Assembly (NCBI GenBank): GCA_038318235.1
Contig: JBBQBY010000042.1
Span: 1-23,062 of the forward strand
DNA from: JAPLGZ01 sp038318235
Lineage (GTDB): Bacteria > Chloroflexota > Anaerolineae > Caldilineales > Caldilineaceae
Length of the DNA: 23,062 nt
Reading direction: 5' to 3'
The position numbers and the translations under genes were made by a program. The number at the start of each line of letters is the position of its first letter. Position 1 is the stretch's first letter. The notes under the pieces are model-generated. The model saw nothing but the letters and a program-made list of their open reading frames with translations, had not been told where the DNA came from and ran no database searches. Below are positions 1 through 9,107 of the stretch, piece after piece.

Positions 1-413
1 AGCGTGTACATGCGTACTTCCTGACTATACCAGAGTTGGAAGGGATTAACTGCAGCCAGCCAGACAGTGAGTAAGGCTACTCTAGGCTGTGCGAGCCGGC
101 GCGCCACTGGGTACAATAGCGCCACGATCAAGAGGCCAAAGCAGAGGCTGGGCCAGGCATAGAGAAATTCCAGCCCGTGCGCCACGGTTGGTTGCGTCAG
201 CCATTGCCAGCCATGCAACAGTAAATAGTAGCCTGGAGGATGAATATCACGCGCGGTGTGGGCGATAAGAATGGGTATCGATTGGCGAGCGAGGGCAACG
301 CTGACCGTTTCGTCATACCAGAGCGATTCGCCGCCTAAATGAAAGAGTCGCAGGCCAAACGCGATCAATAAACCGCCGATCAATAAGAGCCGCGGCCAGG
401 TTTTCGTTTCCAT
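1..413 (-). CDS. GT39/PMT-type glycosyltransferase, N-terminal part (runs off the left edge)
   Basis: This partial gene reads leftward from an ATG at 413 and stays open to the window edge, about 137 codons. It starts METKTWPRLL, followed by a hydrophobic segment (about residues 8-23) and then LGGESLWYDETVSVALA. The acidic DE after the first membrane helix is the usual catalytic/metal-binding loop of GT39/PMT-like GT-C enzymes. The HPPGYYLLLHGW motif (about residues 58-69) is also typical of the family, as is the later NPFQLWYSQEVRMY stretch. Family knowledge: these enzymes move a sugar from a polyprenyl-phosphate donor to an acceptor on the outer face of the membrane. It diverges from the G5/3D gene and has its own candidate promoter at 448-475. 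The acceptor cannot be inferred, and the C-terminal two thirds or more is missing from the window. Confidence 0.85.
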   Translation of the reverse strand, partial: METKTWPRLLLIGGLLIAFGLRLFHLGGESLWYDETVSVALARQSIPILIAHTARDIHPPGYYLLLHGWQWLTQPTVAHGLEFLYAWPSLCFGLLIVALLYPVARRLAQPRVALLTVWLAAVNPFQLWYSQEVRMYT

Positions 414-447
414 GCTTGGGATCGTTAGTCTGTTGTTCACCGCGCAA

Positions 448-475
448 ATAGTATCATAGGGGCGATGTTGTCCAA
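448..475 (-). promoter_or_regulatory. Candidate sigma-70 promoter for the leftward glycosyltransferase
   Basis: On the minus strand, TTGGAC (470-475) and TACTAT (448-453) are separated by 16 bp. Initiation would fall near 441, leaving a leader of about 28 nt before the ATG at 413. This is a consensus match by eye only. Confidence 0.4.
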
Positions 476-520
476 AAACTCGGTAGCAAGCTACGGGGTA
501 AATGCTTTAGAAGCCGTTGA

Positions 521-560
521 TTAGCAGTAGGGGACAGGCATGCCTGTCCCCTACTGCTAA
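521..560. repeat. Perfect 40-bp palindrome
   Basis: The 20 bases 521-540 (TTAGCAGTAGGGGACAGGCA) are followed with no spacer by their exact reverse complement (541-560). It lies between the divergent genes, upstream of the 577-605 promoter. Its GTAGG...CCTAC ends resemble those of the hairpin elements at 2232-2297 and 13894-13953. It could be a dispersed REP-like element, a cruciform, or a regulator's binding site; the sequence does not decide which. Confidence 0.9.
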
Positions 561-576
561 TCCTACCCTCCAACCT

Positions 577-605
577 TTGGCATTCCGCCCGCGTTTGGAT
601 ACAAT
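577..605 (+). promoter_or_regulatory. Sigma-70-type promoter, probably giving a leaderless mRNA
   Basis: TTGGCA (577-582), a 17-bp spacer and TACAAT (600-605) match the consensus at five of six positions in each box. Expected initiation is about 7 nt past the -10 box, near 612-613, which is the ATG of the next gene. No Shine-Dalgarno sequence precedes that ATG, so a leaderless transcript is the natural reading. Confidence 0.6.
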
Positions 606-612
606 AAGCGAC

Positions 613-2133
613 ATGTCTACGACAACTATACCACGGTCGAGACCTGTAAACGGTCTCTGGAATGTTGTACGATCAAGTATAAATCTGGTGGGCAGTGCCG
701 TCTTGATTTTGGTCTGCTGGATTTTGTGGAGCGCCACGGATCGTCCGGTGCAGGTGACGGTGGACGGCGTGGCCGAGACCATCTATACCCATCGGCATAC
801 AGTGCGCGCCCTCCTGCCTGATTTGGGGCTGGTGCTGAAGCCGTCGGATCGGCTGGCAATACCATTGGAGACGCCGTTAACGTCCGGTCTGAAGATTGTG
901 ATTAAGCGCGCCTGGCCAGTGCGCATTTTAACCGATGGCCGTGATCTGCAGACGGCGAGCTGGGGTAAAACGCCACGCCAAGTGTTGCAAGAGGCCGGCA
1001 TCGCCGTTGATAATTATGATCAAGTGGTGGTGGACGACCACCCCTTGGGTTTGGATCAATTATTGCCTGAGCATCTACCCACCCAGTTGCCCACCACCTA
1101 TCGGCGTGGCTACGGTTGGCAACGCTGGATCGAGCAGCCTTTGCAGTTGCGCGTGCATCGGGCCTTGCCAATTACCGTTGAAGAAGATGGCTTGTCCTTT
1201 CCGATTCGTACGACGGCGCAGACCGTGGGCGAAGCCTTGCGTCAGGCCGATATTACGCTCTATCTCGGTGATCTGGTCCAACCGAACTTAGGTAGCCAGG
1301 TCAATACGGGGCTACGTGTCTATATTCAAAGAAGCACGCCGATCAATTTGCGTATGGACAATCGGGTGATCAAAACGCGAATTCGTGCCAAGACCGTGGG
1401 TGACGCTTTGACAGCAACCGGCATGGGGATCGCTGGCCTGGATATGGTGACGCCGACATTGGCGACAAGATTATACCCAGACATAAAAATCAACGTCACA
1501 CGCGTGCGCGATGACGTTGAGGTAAAAGAAGAGATTACACCGTTTGAGACCGTTTTCGGGCCGAAAGCTGACATGCCAATTGACACGCAAGCGGTGACGA
1601 CGCCGGGGGCAGAGGGCATTACGCGCCATCGCTTTCGTGTGCGCTATGAAGATGGCAAAGAAGCCAAACGAATCTTAGAAGATACCTGGGTGGCGCAAGA
1701 GCCGGTGCAACAGGTGATCGGCTATGGTCAACAGATCGAGCCGGCCACCTTTACCGCCCCAGACGGCACGCCGGTTACCTATTGGCGCAAGATTCGGATG
1801 TACGCCACCAGCTATAGCGCGGCGACGGCAGGTGTATCCAAGGATTCGGCTTATTACGGACGTACATTTACAGGTGAACAGATGCGCAATGGGATTGTCG
1901 CGGTGGATGCGAGTATTGTTCCCTTGCGTTCTAAAGTTTATGTGCCTGATTATGGCTATGGCGATGCCTTAGATACGGGCGGGGCGATCCACTCGCGGCG
2001 CATCGATCTGGGCTATGATGATGCCAGCATCGTTTCTTGGAGTCGCTGGGTGGATGTCTATCTGCTCTGGCCACCACCGCCAGACTATCAGATCACCTGG
2101 GTGCTACCCAACTGGCCGCGGGTGCCGGATTAG
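613..2133 (+). CDS. Membrane-anchored DUF348/G5/3D-domain cell-wall protein (YabE-like)
   Basis: The protein has 506 residues from the ATG at 613. The frame stays open back to a TTG at 517, but that stretch is the 521-560 palindrome plus promoter, so 613 is preferred. A single membrane anchor lies at about 21-41. It is followed by several DUF348-like units (the first about 45-81, with more to about 290), a G5 domain (about 297-375) and a C-terminal 3D domain (about 392-480). The three conserved aspartates of the 3D domain are seen in VAVDAS, ALDTGGAI and RIDLGYDD. In known relatives (YabE, Rpf-like and MltA-type proteins) the 3D domain is a double-psi barrel of lytic transglycosylases, and G5/DUF348 bind wall sugars. 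A wall-remodelling role outside the membrane is therefore likely. It is transcribed on its own, upstream of the glycosyltransferase cluster, and ends 402 bp before the next gene. Confidence 0.9.
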   Translation: MSTTTIPRSRPVNGLWNVVRSSINLVGSAVLILVCWILWSATDRPVQVTVDGVAETIYTHRHTVRALLPDLGLVLKPSDRLAIPLETPLTSGLKIVIKRAWPVRILTDGRDLQTASWGKTPRQVLQEAGIAVDNYDQVVVDDHPLGLDQLLPEHLPTQLPTTYRRGYGWQRWIEQPLQLRVHRALPITVEEDGLSFPIRTTAQTVGEALRQADITLYLGDLVQPNLGSQVNTGLRVYIQRSTPINLRMDNRVIKTRIRAKTVGDALTATGMGIAGLDMVTPTLATRLYPDIKINVTRVRDDVEVKEEITPFETVFGPKADMPIDTQAVTTPGAEGITRHRFRVRYEDGKEAKRILEDTWVAQEPVQQVIGYGQQIEPATFTAPDGTPVTYWRKIRMYATSYSAATAGVSKDSAYYGRTFTGEQMRNGIVAVDASIVPLRSKVYVPDYGYGDALDTGGAIHSRRIDLGYDDASIVSWSRWVDVYLLWPPPPDYQITWVLPNWPRVPD

Positions 2134-2215
2134 TGGTTGGCTAGGTAACCGGATGGATTATTCCAGCATACTTGTCTGCTTTTTTGCCGCCGCGGTTTCT
2201 TATAGAGAAATTATT

Positions 2216-2339
2216 TAAAGATTGCACAATGGTAGGTGCGGTTTCTAACCGCACCTGGCTGGTTTACACAGGATGTGCGGTTTCTAACCGCACCTACGAA
2301 AAAATTATTGATGCGAAGTTTATTTGCTTTCTCGATTAG
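2216..2339. repeat. Dispersed hairpin element, copy 1
   Basis: Two hairpins, GGTGCGGTT-TCT-AACCGCACC (2235-2255) and GTGCGGTT-TCT-AACCGCAC (2275-2293), are bounded by GTAGG (2232) and CCTAC (ending 2297), so the whole can also fold end to end. Flanks on both sides (TTGCACAAT to the left; a run of A then TTATTGATGCG to the right) recur around the second copy at 13879-13994. The gap 2134-2535 otherwise holds only AT-rich sequence and a weak promoter candidate. Confidence 0.85.
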
Positions 2340-2409
2340 TTCTGTATTAAATATTTAGTTTTGTGTAAGTTGAGTTAATAATTGATTTGTAACCAAACGC
2401 CTGCTTCGA

Positions 2410-2440
2410 TTGACATACTTACGGATTAGGTGAATTCAAT
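2410..2440 (+). promoter_or_regulatory. Weak promoter candidate upstream of the GT-C/YYY fusion gene
   Basis: A perfect TTGACA lies at 2410-2415, but the best -10 candidate, TTCAAT (2435-2440), has a long 19-bp spacer and only four matches. It is offered only because it is the sole consensus -35 box in the gap. The leader would be about 90 nt. Confidence 0.25.
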
Positions 2441-2535
2441 CGTTGTTATCGACGCGTTTGAGCCGTTTACTATTTAATCCGTTATGCCGATGCTTTGTTG
2501 CATTGATATAGATTATTGAATCTGAAAGTGATAGC

Positions 2536-5500
2536 ATGCAGGGTTTGAACCATACGCGTTTGCGTCACAAATTCACCTATCCGCTTCTCTTGATCATGCT
2601 CCTCGCTGGTTTGACATTGCGCGTTTGGAATGTCAATTTTGACCAGGGCATTGGTAGCCATCCGGATGAACGGAGCACCGCCTGTTTCTACGCGCCGCGC
2701 ATCCATCTGCCCCAATCTTGGGATGAATTTTGGGATGTCAAGCGCAGCCCACTGAATCCGCTTTGGAATGTCCAGGAGAATCGCCGTGAAGGGTTCACCT
2801 ATGGTCATTTTCCACTTTACTTGGGGGTGGCGAACGCTAATCTCTTGCACGCCCTGGCGCCGATTGGCGTCTGGCTGCATGCCCCGACTGCGGCGACTGA
2901 TCTGATGGCACGTGCGGACAAAGATTGTTCGGCGTTGGCCGTAGCTGGGCGCTTGGTGATCGCGCTGCTCGATACGTTGACCATTTTACTCCTCTTCTTG
3001 CTCGGCCGTCGCGTCTTCGGCGCCGGGGCTGGTTTGTTGGCTGCGGTTTTATACGCCTTTACGGCGCAGGCCGTGCAATTGAGCCACTTTTTTGCAATGG
3101 ACCCCGCTAGCACAACGTTTACGGTGCTGGCTGTGCTCGGCGGCGTGATGATGGTGCAGGAACGCACGTTGCGCGCCGCAGTTTTAACGGGCATGGGCGC
3201 GGGATTGGCGATTGCGTCTAAATTTAGTGCGTTACCAATTTTGGCGGTGCCCGTTGTAGCCGCCTTTCTGGCGATCTGGGCCGATGTGCAGCGTAGCCAA
3301 CAGACAAATCAGCCAGGGGATGGTCGGGCCCGTTTTACCGCTTTGCTCGGGGCGCCGCTGGCTTTGTGCGTAGCAGGGATCACCTTTTTTATTGCCAGCC
3401 CGTATGCCGTGCTCGATTGGCAGAGCTTTCTCCAGGCGACGTTGGTGGAACAAGGGCGGATGGTGCGCGGGATCGCTGATATGCCGTTTACCCGCCAATA
3501 CCGTAACACAACCCCGTATCTCTATTTTATCGATCAGCAATTACGCTGGGGGATGGGGTGGCCGCTGGGGATTATCGCTGCACTTGGCACCCTCTCTACG
3601 TTGGGCCTGCTGCTGGTGAGCATCTATCGCCTGCTTTACACCTGGGCTGCCCAATCGTTTGGCCGGGCGGGCCGTCAATGGTTGTCTGAAATCGAACTCT
3701 ATAACCTGGTCATCTGGAGTTGGGTGTTGCCCTACTTTGGCCTGACCGGCGCGTTTATGGCGAAATTTAATCGCTATATGAGCCCTGTGTTACCGTTCGC
3801 CGTGCTCTTTGCTGCCGGGTTGATCTGGCGCTTGTGGCGAATAGGACAAGGAGACAGGGCGACAATCGTAAGTGATGGAATGGAAGTCCGCCATGTGGCT
3901 TGGGGTGAGGAACCAGGCGAGGAAGTCGCGGTTACTACGGTCCCGTCGCGGCTTGGGATTACAGGGTGGTTGGGACACGGGTTGGCGTTGCTCTTGGCGA
4001 TTGTCGGCATTGGTGGCGGTCTTTTCTGGTCAGCGGCCTATGTCAATGGGGTTTATCGGCATGAACATACCTGGATCACTGCCAGCCGTTGGATCTATCA
4101 AAATGCGCCAACTGGTTCGGTGATCTTGTGGGAACAGTGGGACGATCCGTTGCCCAAAAGCGTACCTGGCGAACCGGGCATGGATATGGGCAGCAAGGGC
4201 TTGAGCAATATTGATTGGGGTCCATATGAGGAAGATACGGCTGAAAAATATGCGATTCTAAAGGAGAAGCTGCGCGCTGCTGATTATGTGGCGTACAGCT
4301 CGAAGCGTATCTATGGCAGCGTGCGCGAATTGCCCGAACGTTACCCCATGACCACGCGTTATTACCAAGCCATGTGGGATGGCACGTTGGGCTTCCAAAT
4401 GGTGCTAGACCAGACCTCACCGCCCCAATTGTTTGGGTTCAAATTTCAGGATCGCAGCGCCGACGAAAGTTGGAGCTTGTATGACCACCCGCAGGCGACC
4501 ATTTTCAAAAAAGTGCGCAACTTGAGTGACGCCGAATATGACGCGATTTTTGATCATGTGTGGGAAACCGCCAAGCCAGGCTATGTTGGCAAAGGCTCGG
4601 CACTGAATCCGGTGCTCAATTTGCTTGGGTTAGGCAGTACACAGGAAAGTGCCAATCACGGGCTAATCAATCGCATGATCGCCATGGTCATGCCGGGCGA
4701 TGCGGCGCCGGCAGTTGAAGCAACGGATAGCCGTCCCACCCTGATGATCACAAAACCCTTGGCCGCGTTGCCAGTTGTCGACAATTACCGTTGGAACCAA
4801 CGGGCTAGTGAAAGTGCGCCGCTGGCAGTTTTTTGGTGGTGGTTGGTGCTCGCGCTATTGGGGTGGGCGGCCTGGCCGTTGGGGTTTGTGATCTTCAAAC
4901 CCCTGCGCGACCGTGGTTATTTACTCAGCCGGCTGCTCGGTTGGCTGTTCGGTGGCTGGCTGCTCTGGTGGCTGGCCAGCTATGGATTAGCGCTCAATAC
5001 GGTTGTTAATAGTTGGTTGACGGTGGCGGTGTTGGCGTTGTGCGGCCTGCTCGTTGGCATTTGGCAATGGTCACAAATTCGCATCTTCTTGCGCGCTAAC
5101 TGGCCGTTGTTGCTGGCTGGCGAAGGTTTGTTTGCGCTGGCTTATCTCTTTTTTGTCTGGATTCGTATGCGGAATCCAGACATCTGGCAGCCGTGGTTTG
5201 GCGGCGAAAAGTTTATGGAATTTGCCTTTCTCAATGGCATCTTACGCAGTCCCACCTTTCCGCCGGTTGACCCACATTTTGCCGGTGGTTTTATCAACTA
5301 TTATTATTTTGGGCTTTATCTGGTCGCCTATCTGATCAAACTGACCGGCATCTACGCCGAAGTTGCTTTCAATTTGGCGATTCCGGCGCTATTTGCGCTC
5401 ACAGTCGTCAACGTGTTCTCCGTCGCCTATTCCGCCCAGCGCTTGATTTTTCGCCCGCGCAACAGACCGGAGCCAGTGATCATAACGGGTGAAGTACTTG

Positions 5501-7560
5501 AAACAGACGCAACGCCAATCGATCTGCCCCAAGTTGACCCTCCTGCACCGGCCATGAATTGGCGATCTGGCTTCTTTGCTGCGTTGCTTGCGCCCTTATT
5601 TGTCGTGCTCATCGGCAATTTGGATGGTTTTGCCCAGATCGTGCGTGAGCTGGCGAAGTTGAGTGATCAGAACTTCCAGAGTGCGCTGGGGCCGGTGCAG
5701 ACGTTGGTCAACGCGTTTTATGGCTTGCAGATGCTGTTGGCGCACAAAGCTGCCTGGCCTGGCTATAATTTCTGGGATCCTAGCCGTGTGATTCCGAACA
5801 CGATCAATGAGTTTCCCTACTGGAGCTTCTTGTTTGCCGATCTGCATGCGCATCTGATCGGCATGCCCCTGGCTGCGCTCTTCTTGGGGCTGGCATTGGT
5901 GTTGATCTGTGATTATGCGGTCGATTGGCGGCAAGCCTGGCTGCGTGGCTTGGCAGTGCTGGCGACCTTTGCCCTCCTGCTGGGGGCATTGGCGAGCATC
6001 AATTTATGGGAATTGCCCACCTATTTTGGCTTGGGTGTACTGGCTTTCCTGGTCAGCCAATATCGTGGCAAAGGCCGCATCAACTGGCTGCTAACGTTGC
6101 TCGTCACAATTGGGTACATGGGTGGCGCCTATCTGTTCTTCCAACCCTTTTTCCATAACTACAAGAATGTCAGCGCCAATGGCGTTGGCTTGGTAAAAGC
6201 CGGCGACGATTTGGGCACATGGTTACTGATCTGGGGCTTTCTGGCCTTTATCTTGCTCAGTTGGCTGATCTCTGCGGCGGCGCAACCGGCGCGTGGTCGC
6301 GTGGCCGTGCAATCCGGGTTAGATGCCCGACCCACTGGCTGCGAACGCTGGTTGAGCTTGGCTTTACGCCGTTTTGACCGGCTACCGCGACTGCTCTATT
6401 TGCATCGCCTGTTGGTGCAGCCAAGCGCCAGTTATCTATTTGGTCTCGCGCTGCTGCCGCTTTCGTTGCTGATGGCGGCGGGTTCGTTGCTCTGGCAGCG
6501 CAGTGTGTTGGCGCTTTGCCTGGTCGGGCTGGGCCTCGCGATTCTTTTGTTATGGCGGCGTGGCCGACAGGCTGATCCGGGCAATTTATTTGTGGCGCTC
6601 TTAACCGCCACGGGCTTGGCGGTGCTGGCTGGCACCCAGGTGATCTATCTCAAAGACTTTTTACAGGGCGGCGATTGGTACCGCATGAATACGCTCTTTA
6701 AGTTTTTTAGCCAGGTTTGGATCATTTGGGGGGTGGCGGCGGCGATTGCGGTGCCGCAGATTTGGAACAATTTTATTGCGACATACGCGGCGCCAAAGTT
6801 TGTCAAAACGCGCTCCCCCAAGCCGACTGAAGAGAATTCTCCTGAGTTCGTAGCATCTTCCGTCGCGGAGGGGCGTGCGGCCACTGTATTACCGACGTCG
6901 CTGGTGAAAGAAAAGCGTGTCAACTGGTCGCTGCGTTTGGGGTGGAGCCTTGTCTTTTTGCTTTTACTGGTGGTCAGCCTCGCCTATCCGGTGTGGGGAA
7001 CACCAGTTCGGCTTGATCAACGATTTAACGGTTGGCAACCGGCGTTTGGCACCCTCAACGGTCTAGATTACATGCGCCAAGGTGTGTACACGGTGCCCGA
7101 TACCAACACCCCGATTGAGTTAAAGTATGATTGGGAAGCGATTGAGTGGCTACTGGGCCATGTGCGTGGCAACGCAGTGGTGGTGGAAAGTGCTGATCTA
7201 GAGTACTACCGGGCGGGCGGCTCGCGCGTGGCAAGTTTGACCGGGTTGAGTGGCGTCAGCGGCATGCATGAAGGCGAGCAACGTTACGGGGAAGATGTCA
7301 GCAAGCGCAATGATTGGTTGCATGAGTTTTGGTCGACCCCAGACGTTGCGCGCATGCGCCAAATGTTAGATGAATTACCTGTTGCCTTGGTTTATGCAGG
7401 GCAACTCGAGCAGGATCGCCACCCAGATGGGGTGAAAAAGTTAGAACAATTGGCGGCGCTGGGTGTGCTCACCCCCATTTTTCGGAATGAACGGACCGTG
7501 GTCTATGCGGTGCCAAGACGCTTGGTACAAACAACCCAGGGATTTTATCTGCCCCAATAA
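2536..7560 (+). CDS. Giant GT-C glycosyltransferase fused to a YYY (DUF2298) membrane domain
   Basis: This 1674-residue polytopic protein has two halves. The N-terminal part (to about residue 500) looks like a PMT/GT-C enzyme: first helix at about 15-30, then SHPDER (41-46) with the acidic pair in the first loop, then YGHFPLYL (89-96) in place of the usual HPPL. A soluble stretch follows (about 500-750). The C-terminal half (about 760-1674) is a YYY domain: MEFAFLNGILRSPTFPP (from 894), NYYYFG (921-926), DLHAHLIGMP (from 1102), RMNTLFKFFSQ, and a short C-terminal soluble part. The stand-alone protein at 9108 repeats the YYY motifs in the same order. The YYY family has no established activity that I know of. 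The ATG at 2536 is preceded by only a weak GAAAG. The enzyme probably acts on lipid-linked sugars at the outer membrane face; this is inference. Confidence 0.85.
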   Translation: MQGLNHTRLRHKFTYPLLLIMLLAGLTLRVWNVNFDQGIGSHPDERSTACFYAPRIHLPQSWDEFWDVKRSPLNPLWNVQENRREGFTYGHFPLYLGVANANLLHALAPIGVWLHAPTAATDLMARADKDCSALAVAGRLVIALLDTLTILLLFLLGRRVFGAGAGLLAAVLYAFTAQAVQLSHFFAMDPASTTFTVLAVLGGVMMVQERTLRAAVLTGMGAGLAIASKFSALPILAVPVVAAFLAIWADVQRSQQTNQPGDGRARFTALLGAPLALCVAGITFFIASPYAVLDWQSFLQATLVEQGRMVRGIADMPFTRQYRNTTPYLYFIDQQLRWGMGWPLGIIAALGTLSTLGLLLVSIYRLLYTWAAQSFGRAGRQWLSEIELYNLVIWSWVLPYFGLTGAFMAKFNRYMSPVLPFAVLFAAGLIWRLWRIGQGDRATIVSDGMEVRHVAWGEEPGEEVAVTTVPSRLGITGWLGHGLALLLAIVGIGGGLFWSAAYVNGVYRHEHTWITASRWIYQNAPTGSVILWEQWDDPLPKSVPGEPGMDMGSKGLSNIDWGPYEEDTAEKYAILKEKLRAADYVAYSSKRIYGSVRELPERYPMTTRYYQAMWDGTLGFQMVLDQTSPPQLFGFKFQDRSADESWSLYDHPQATIFKKVRNLSDAEYDAIFDHVWETAKPGYVGKGSALNPVLNLLGLGSTQESANHGLINRMIAMVMPGDAAPAVEATDSRPTLMITKPLAALPVVDNYRWNQRASESAPLAVFWWWLVLALLGWAAWPLGFVIFKPLRDRGYLLSRLLGWLFGGWLLWWLASYGLALNTVVNSWLTVAVLALCGLLVGIWQWSQIRIFLRANWPLLLAGEGLFALAYLFFVWIRMRNPDIWQPWFGGEKFMEFAFLNGILRSPTFPPVDPHFAGGFINYYYFGLYLVAYLIKLTGIYAEVAFNLAIPALFALTVVNVFSVAYSAQRLIFRPRNRPEPVIITGEVLETDATPIDLPQVDPPAPAMNWRSGFFAALLAPLFVVLIGNLDGFAQIVRELAKLSDQNFQSALGPVQTLVNAFYGLQMLLAHKAAWPGYNFWDPSRVIPNTINEFPYWSFLFADLHAHLIGMPLAALFLGLALVLICDYAVDWRQAWLRGLAVLATFALLLGALASINLWELPTYFGLGVLAFLVSQYRGKGRINWLLTLLVTIGYMGGAYLFFQPFFHNYKNVSANGVGLVKAGDDLGTWLLIWGFLAFILLSWLISAAAQPARGRVAVQSGLDARPTGCERWLSLALRRFDRLPRLLYLHRLLVQPSASYLFGLALLPLSLLMAAGSLLWQRSVLALCLVGLGLAILLLWRRGRQADPGNLFVALLTATGLAVLAGTQVIYLKDFLQGGDWYRMNTLFKFFSQVWIIWGVAAAIAVPQIWNNFIATYAAPKFVKTRSPKPTEENSPEFVASSVAEGRAATVLPTSLVKEKRVNWSLRLGWSLVFLLLLVVSLAYPVWGTPVRLDQRFNGWQPAFGTLNGLDYMRQGVYTVPDTNTPIELKYDWEAIEWLLGHVRGNAVVVESADLEYYRAGGSRVASLTGLSGVSGMHEGEQRYGEDVSKRNDWLHEFWSTPDVARMRQMLDELPVALVYAGQLEQDRHPDGVKKLEQLAALGVLTPIFRNERTVVYAVPRRLVQTTQGFYLPQ

Positions 7561-7615
7561 TGCACTCTGCTGCTGCACAATAAGCATTCATTCTACATTC
7601 ATTGTAACCAAACTC

Positions 7616-8275
7616 ATGACGCAATTGACATATATAGCAGGGAACGTCAACCTAAGCGGCGCGCTGCGTCCAGAATTGGATTGTGATAACCGTCAATCAA
7701 TCGATGAGGTGGCTGGAGTGACGCCTGATCCTGCGTCGAATTCCAATGTGGATCTTTCCGTAGCTAGTGTGGACTTGGCGGAACAGGTCTCCAGCCTCTT
7801 TGAAGCCTATGCGCAACCAGTTTGTGCGTATATCCATTCGTTGGTGGGCGATTGGCCGTTGGCGCATGACTTGACGCAGGAAACATTTCTGCGCTTGTAT
7901 GATACGCGCGCGCGTCTGGTGCAGGTGAACAATCCGCGGGCCTGGGTCTATCGGATTGCAACCTATGTGGCCCTGAATGAACGCAAACGGCGTAAACGTT
8001 TTGCCTGGTTGCCCTGGCGCGATGCCGATCAGACGGGACCAGCCACAGCTTGGTCGCCAGTGGAATCTGAATTTGATGCCCGTGACGCGGTTGACCGCGC
8101 CCTAGCGGCCTTGCCGCAGGATTATCGAGCGCCTTTGTTGCTCTATAGCGGCTACGATTTTAGCGTGCGCGAGATCGCCGAAGCGTTGGACATTAGTGAA
8201 AGCGCCGTGAAGACGCGGCTCCATCGGGCGCGTGAAATGTTTCGCAAGGTGTATGATGGGAGTGAACAGTTATGA
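7616..8275 (+). CDS. ECF-type RNA polymerase sigma factor
   Basis: The protein has 219 residues. Region 2 covers about 61-130 (LFEAYAQPVC, then DLTQETFLRLYDTR, then NPRAWVYRIATYVALNERKRRKR). Region 4 covers about 158-213 (ALAALPQDYRAPLLLY, then the helix-turn-helix FSVREIAEALDISESAVKTRLHRARE). There is no region 1 or 3, as expected for group 4 factors. The N-terminal tail of about 58 residues is long for the family, so a later start is possible, although 7616 is the only ATG in frame before region 2 once the overlap with the previous gene is excluded. The frame remains open upstream to 7463, inside the preceding gene. It is followed by an anti-sigma gene overlapping by ATGA, so the pair is translationally coupled. 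The target promoters cannot be read from the window. Confidence 0.92.
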   Translation: MTQLTYIAGNVNLSGALRPELDCDNRQSIDEVAGVTPDPASNSNVDLSVASVDLAEQVSSLFEAYAQPVCAYIHSLVGDWPLAHDLTQETFLRLYDTRARLVQVNNPRAWVYRIATYVALNERKRRKRFAWLPWRDADQTGPATAWSPVESEFDARDAVDRALAALPQDYRAPLLLYSGYDFSVREIAEALDISESAVKTRLHRAREMFRKVYDGSEQL

Positions 8276-8994
8276 ATGAGCATCCACAAATTCAAGAACA
8301 ATTGGCGCTTTACCCAACCTTAGAGCGGCACGAACGTCAACAACTTGAGCGACATTTGTCCACCTGTCCCGACTGCACCGAAACGTTGGCGACTTATCTG
8401 GAAATGGATCAAGCCCTGCATCGTTTGGTCGATAACAAAGTGCGTTATTTGACGACGCAAACGGTGCAATCGCCATTTGTGGCGGGACGATGTTGCGCCG
8501 ATCCAGTTGTTGCGATTACACCGCCACAAACATCGTGGCTGAAAAGCTGGCGGCGTGGCTTGCCCCAGCCGCGCACCTTTGTTTGGCAGCTAGCCGGTGC
8601 GGGTGTGCTTATTTTGTTGCTTGTGGCGCTCTCTCTGCTCTTTGCCGCCTGGAATCCAGCGCAGGAACATCAAATCGCTTCCACGCCCACTTTTGAGCAC
8701 CCGCTTGCCACCGCAACTCCACAACTGTATGGTGATTGGGGGATGCCGGTGGCAATTCATCAACAGACCGCCACGCCTTTAGCAACCGCAAGTTTGGAGG
8801 GCGCGCCGTTAGATTCCCGTCCATTAACGCAGCAACCGGCGATGTTATTCGCCCTGCACAGCTTGGCGGTGATTGAGTCGCCATTTGTGGACGTTGACAA
8901 AGCCAAAATTACAACGCTCAATACCGACGGTATGCTGATCGCGCAACGCAAGGTCGCTGCGATCGGCGCCACCCAAATTCTAATCACCACTTAA
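8272..8994 (+). CDS. Membrane-bound zinc-finger anti-sigma factor
   Basis: The protein has 240 residues. The cytosolic N-terminus carries the anti-sigma zinc motif HLSTCPDC (H28, C32, C35; Hx3Cx2C). One membrane helix lies at about 104-127 (VWQLAGAGVLILLLVALSLL). The remaining roughly 110 residues, rich in Thr, Ala and Pro at first, would be outside and show no domain I recognise. The ATG overlaps the sigma factor stop (ATGA), the usual sigma/anti-sigma arrangement. Family knowledge: the zinc domain holds the sigma factor until an envelope signal leads to release, often by proteolysis. No protease gene lies nearby. The next gene is 113 bp downstream; that gap shows only a weak ACCAT-TGTT-ATGGT hairpin and no clear terminator. 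Confidence 0.88.
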   Translation: MNEHPQIQEQLALYPTLERHERQQLERHLSTCPDCTETLATYLEMDQALHRLVDNKVRYLTTQTVQSPFVAGRCCADPVVAITPPQTSWLKSWRRGLPQPRTFVWQLAGAGVLILLLVALSLLFAAWNPAQEHQIASTPTFEHPLATATPQLYGDWGMPVAIHQQTATPLATASLEGAPLDSRPLTQQPAMLFALHSLAVIESPFVDVDKAKITTLNTDGMLIAQRKVAAIGATQILITT

Positions 8995-9107
8995 TCGAGA
9001 ACACAGATAAATTTTGTACCATTGTTATGGTGCGAATTACGAATGATTCCTAACGCGTAGTTCGCAACGCATCATTCACAACGCAAAGCCCAGAGCGTGA
9101 ATCTTCT

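Noticed and set aside
517..612. TTG-started 32-residue extension of the G5/3D protein
   Set aside because: This stretch is the perfect palindrome plus the -35/-10 promoter; the ATG at 613 leads directly into a normal membrane anchor.
7463..7615. 51-residue N-terminal extension of the sigma factor
   Set aside because: It overlaps the end of the preceding conserved gene in another frame, and its sequence is Cys-rich and unlike sigma factors.
8995..9107. Possible regulatory element between the anti-sigma and YYY genes
   Set aside because: Only a 5-bp hairpin and a few AACGC repeats are visible, too weak to call.
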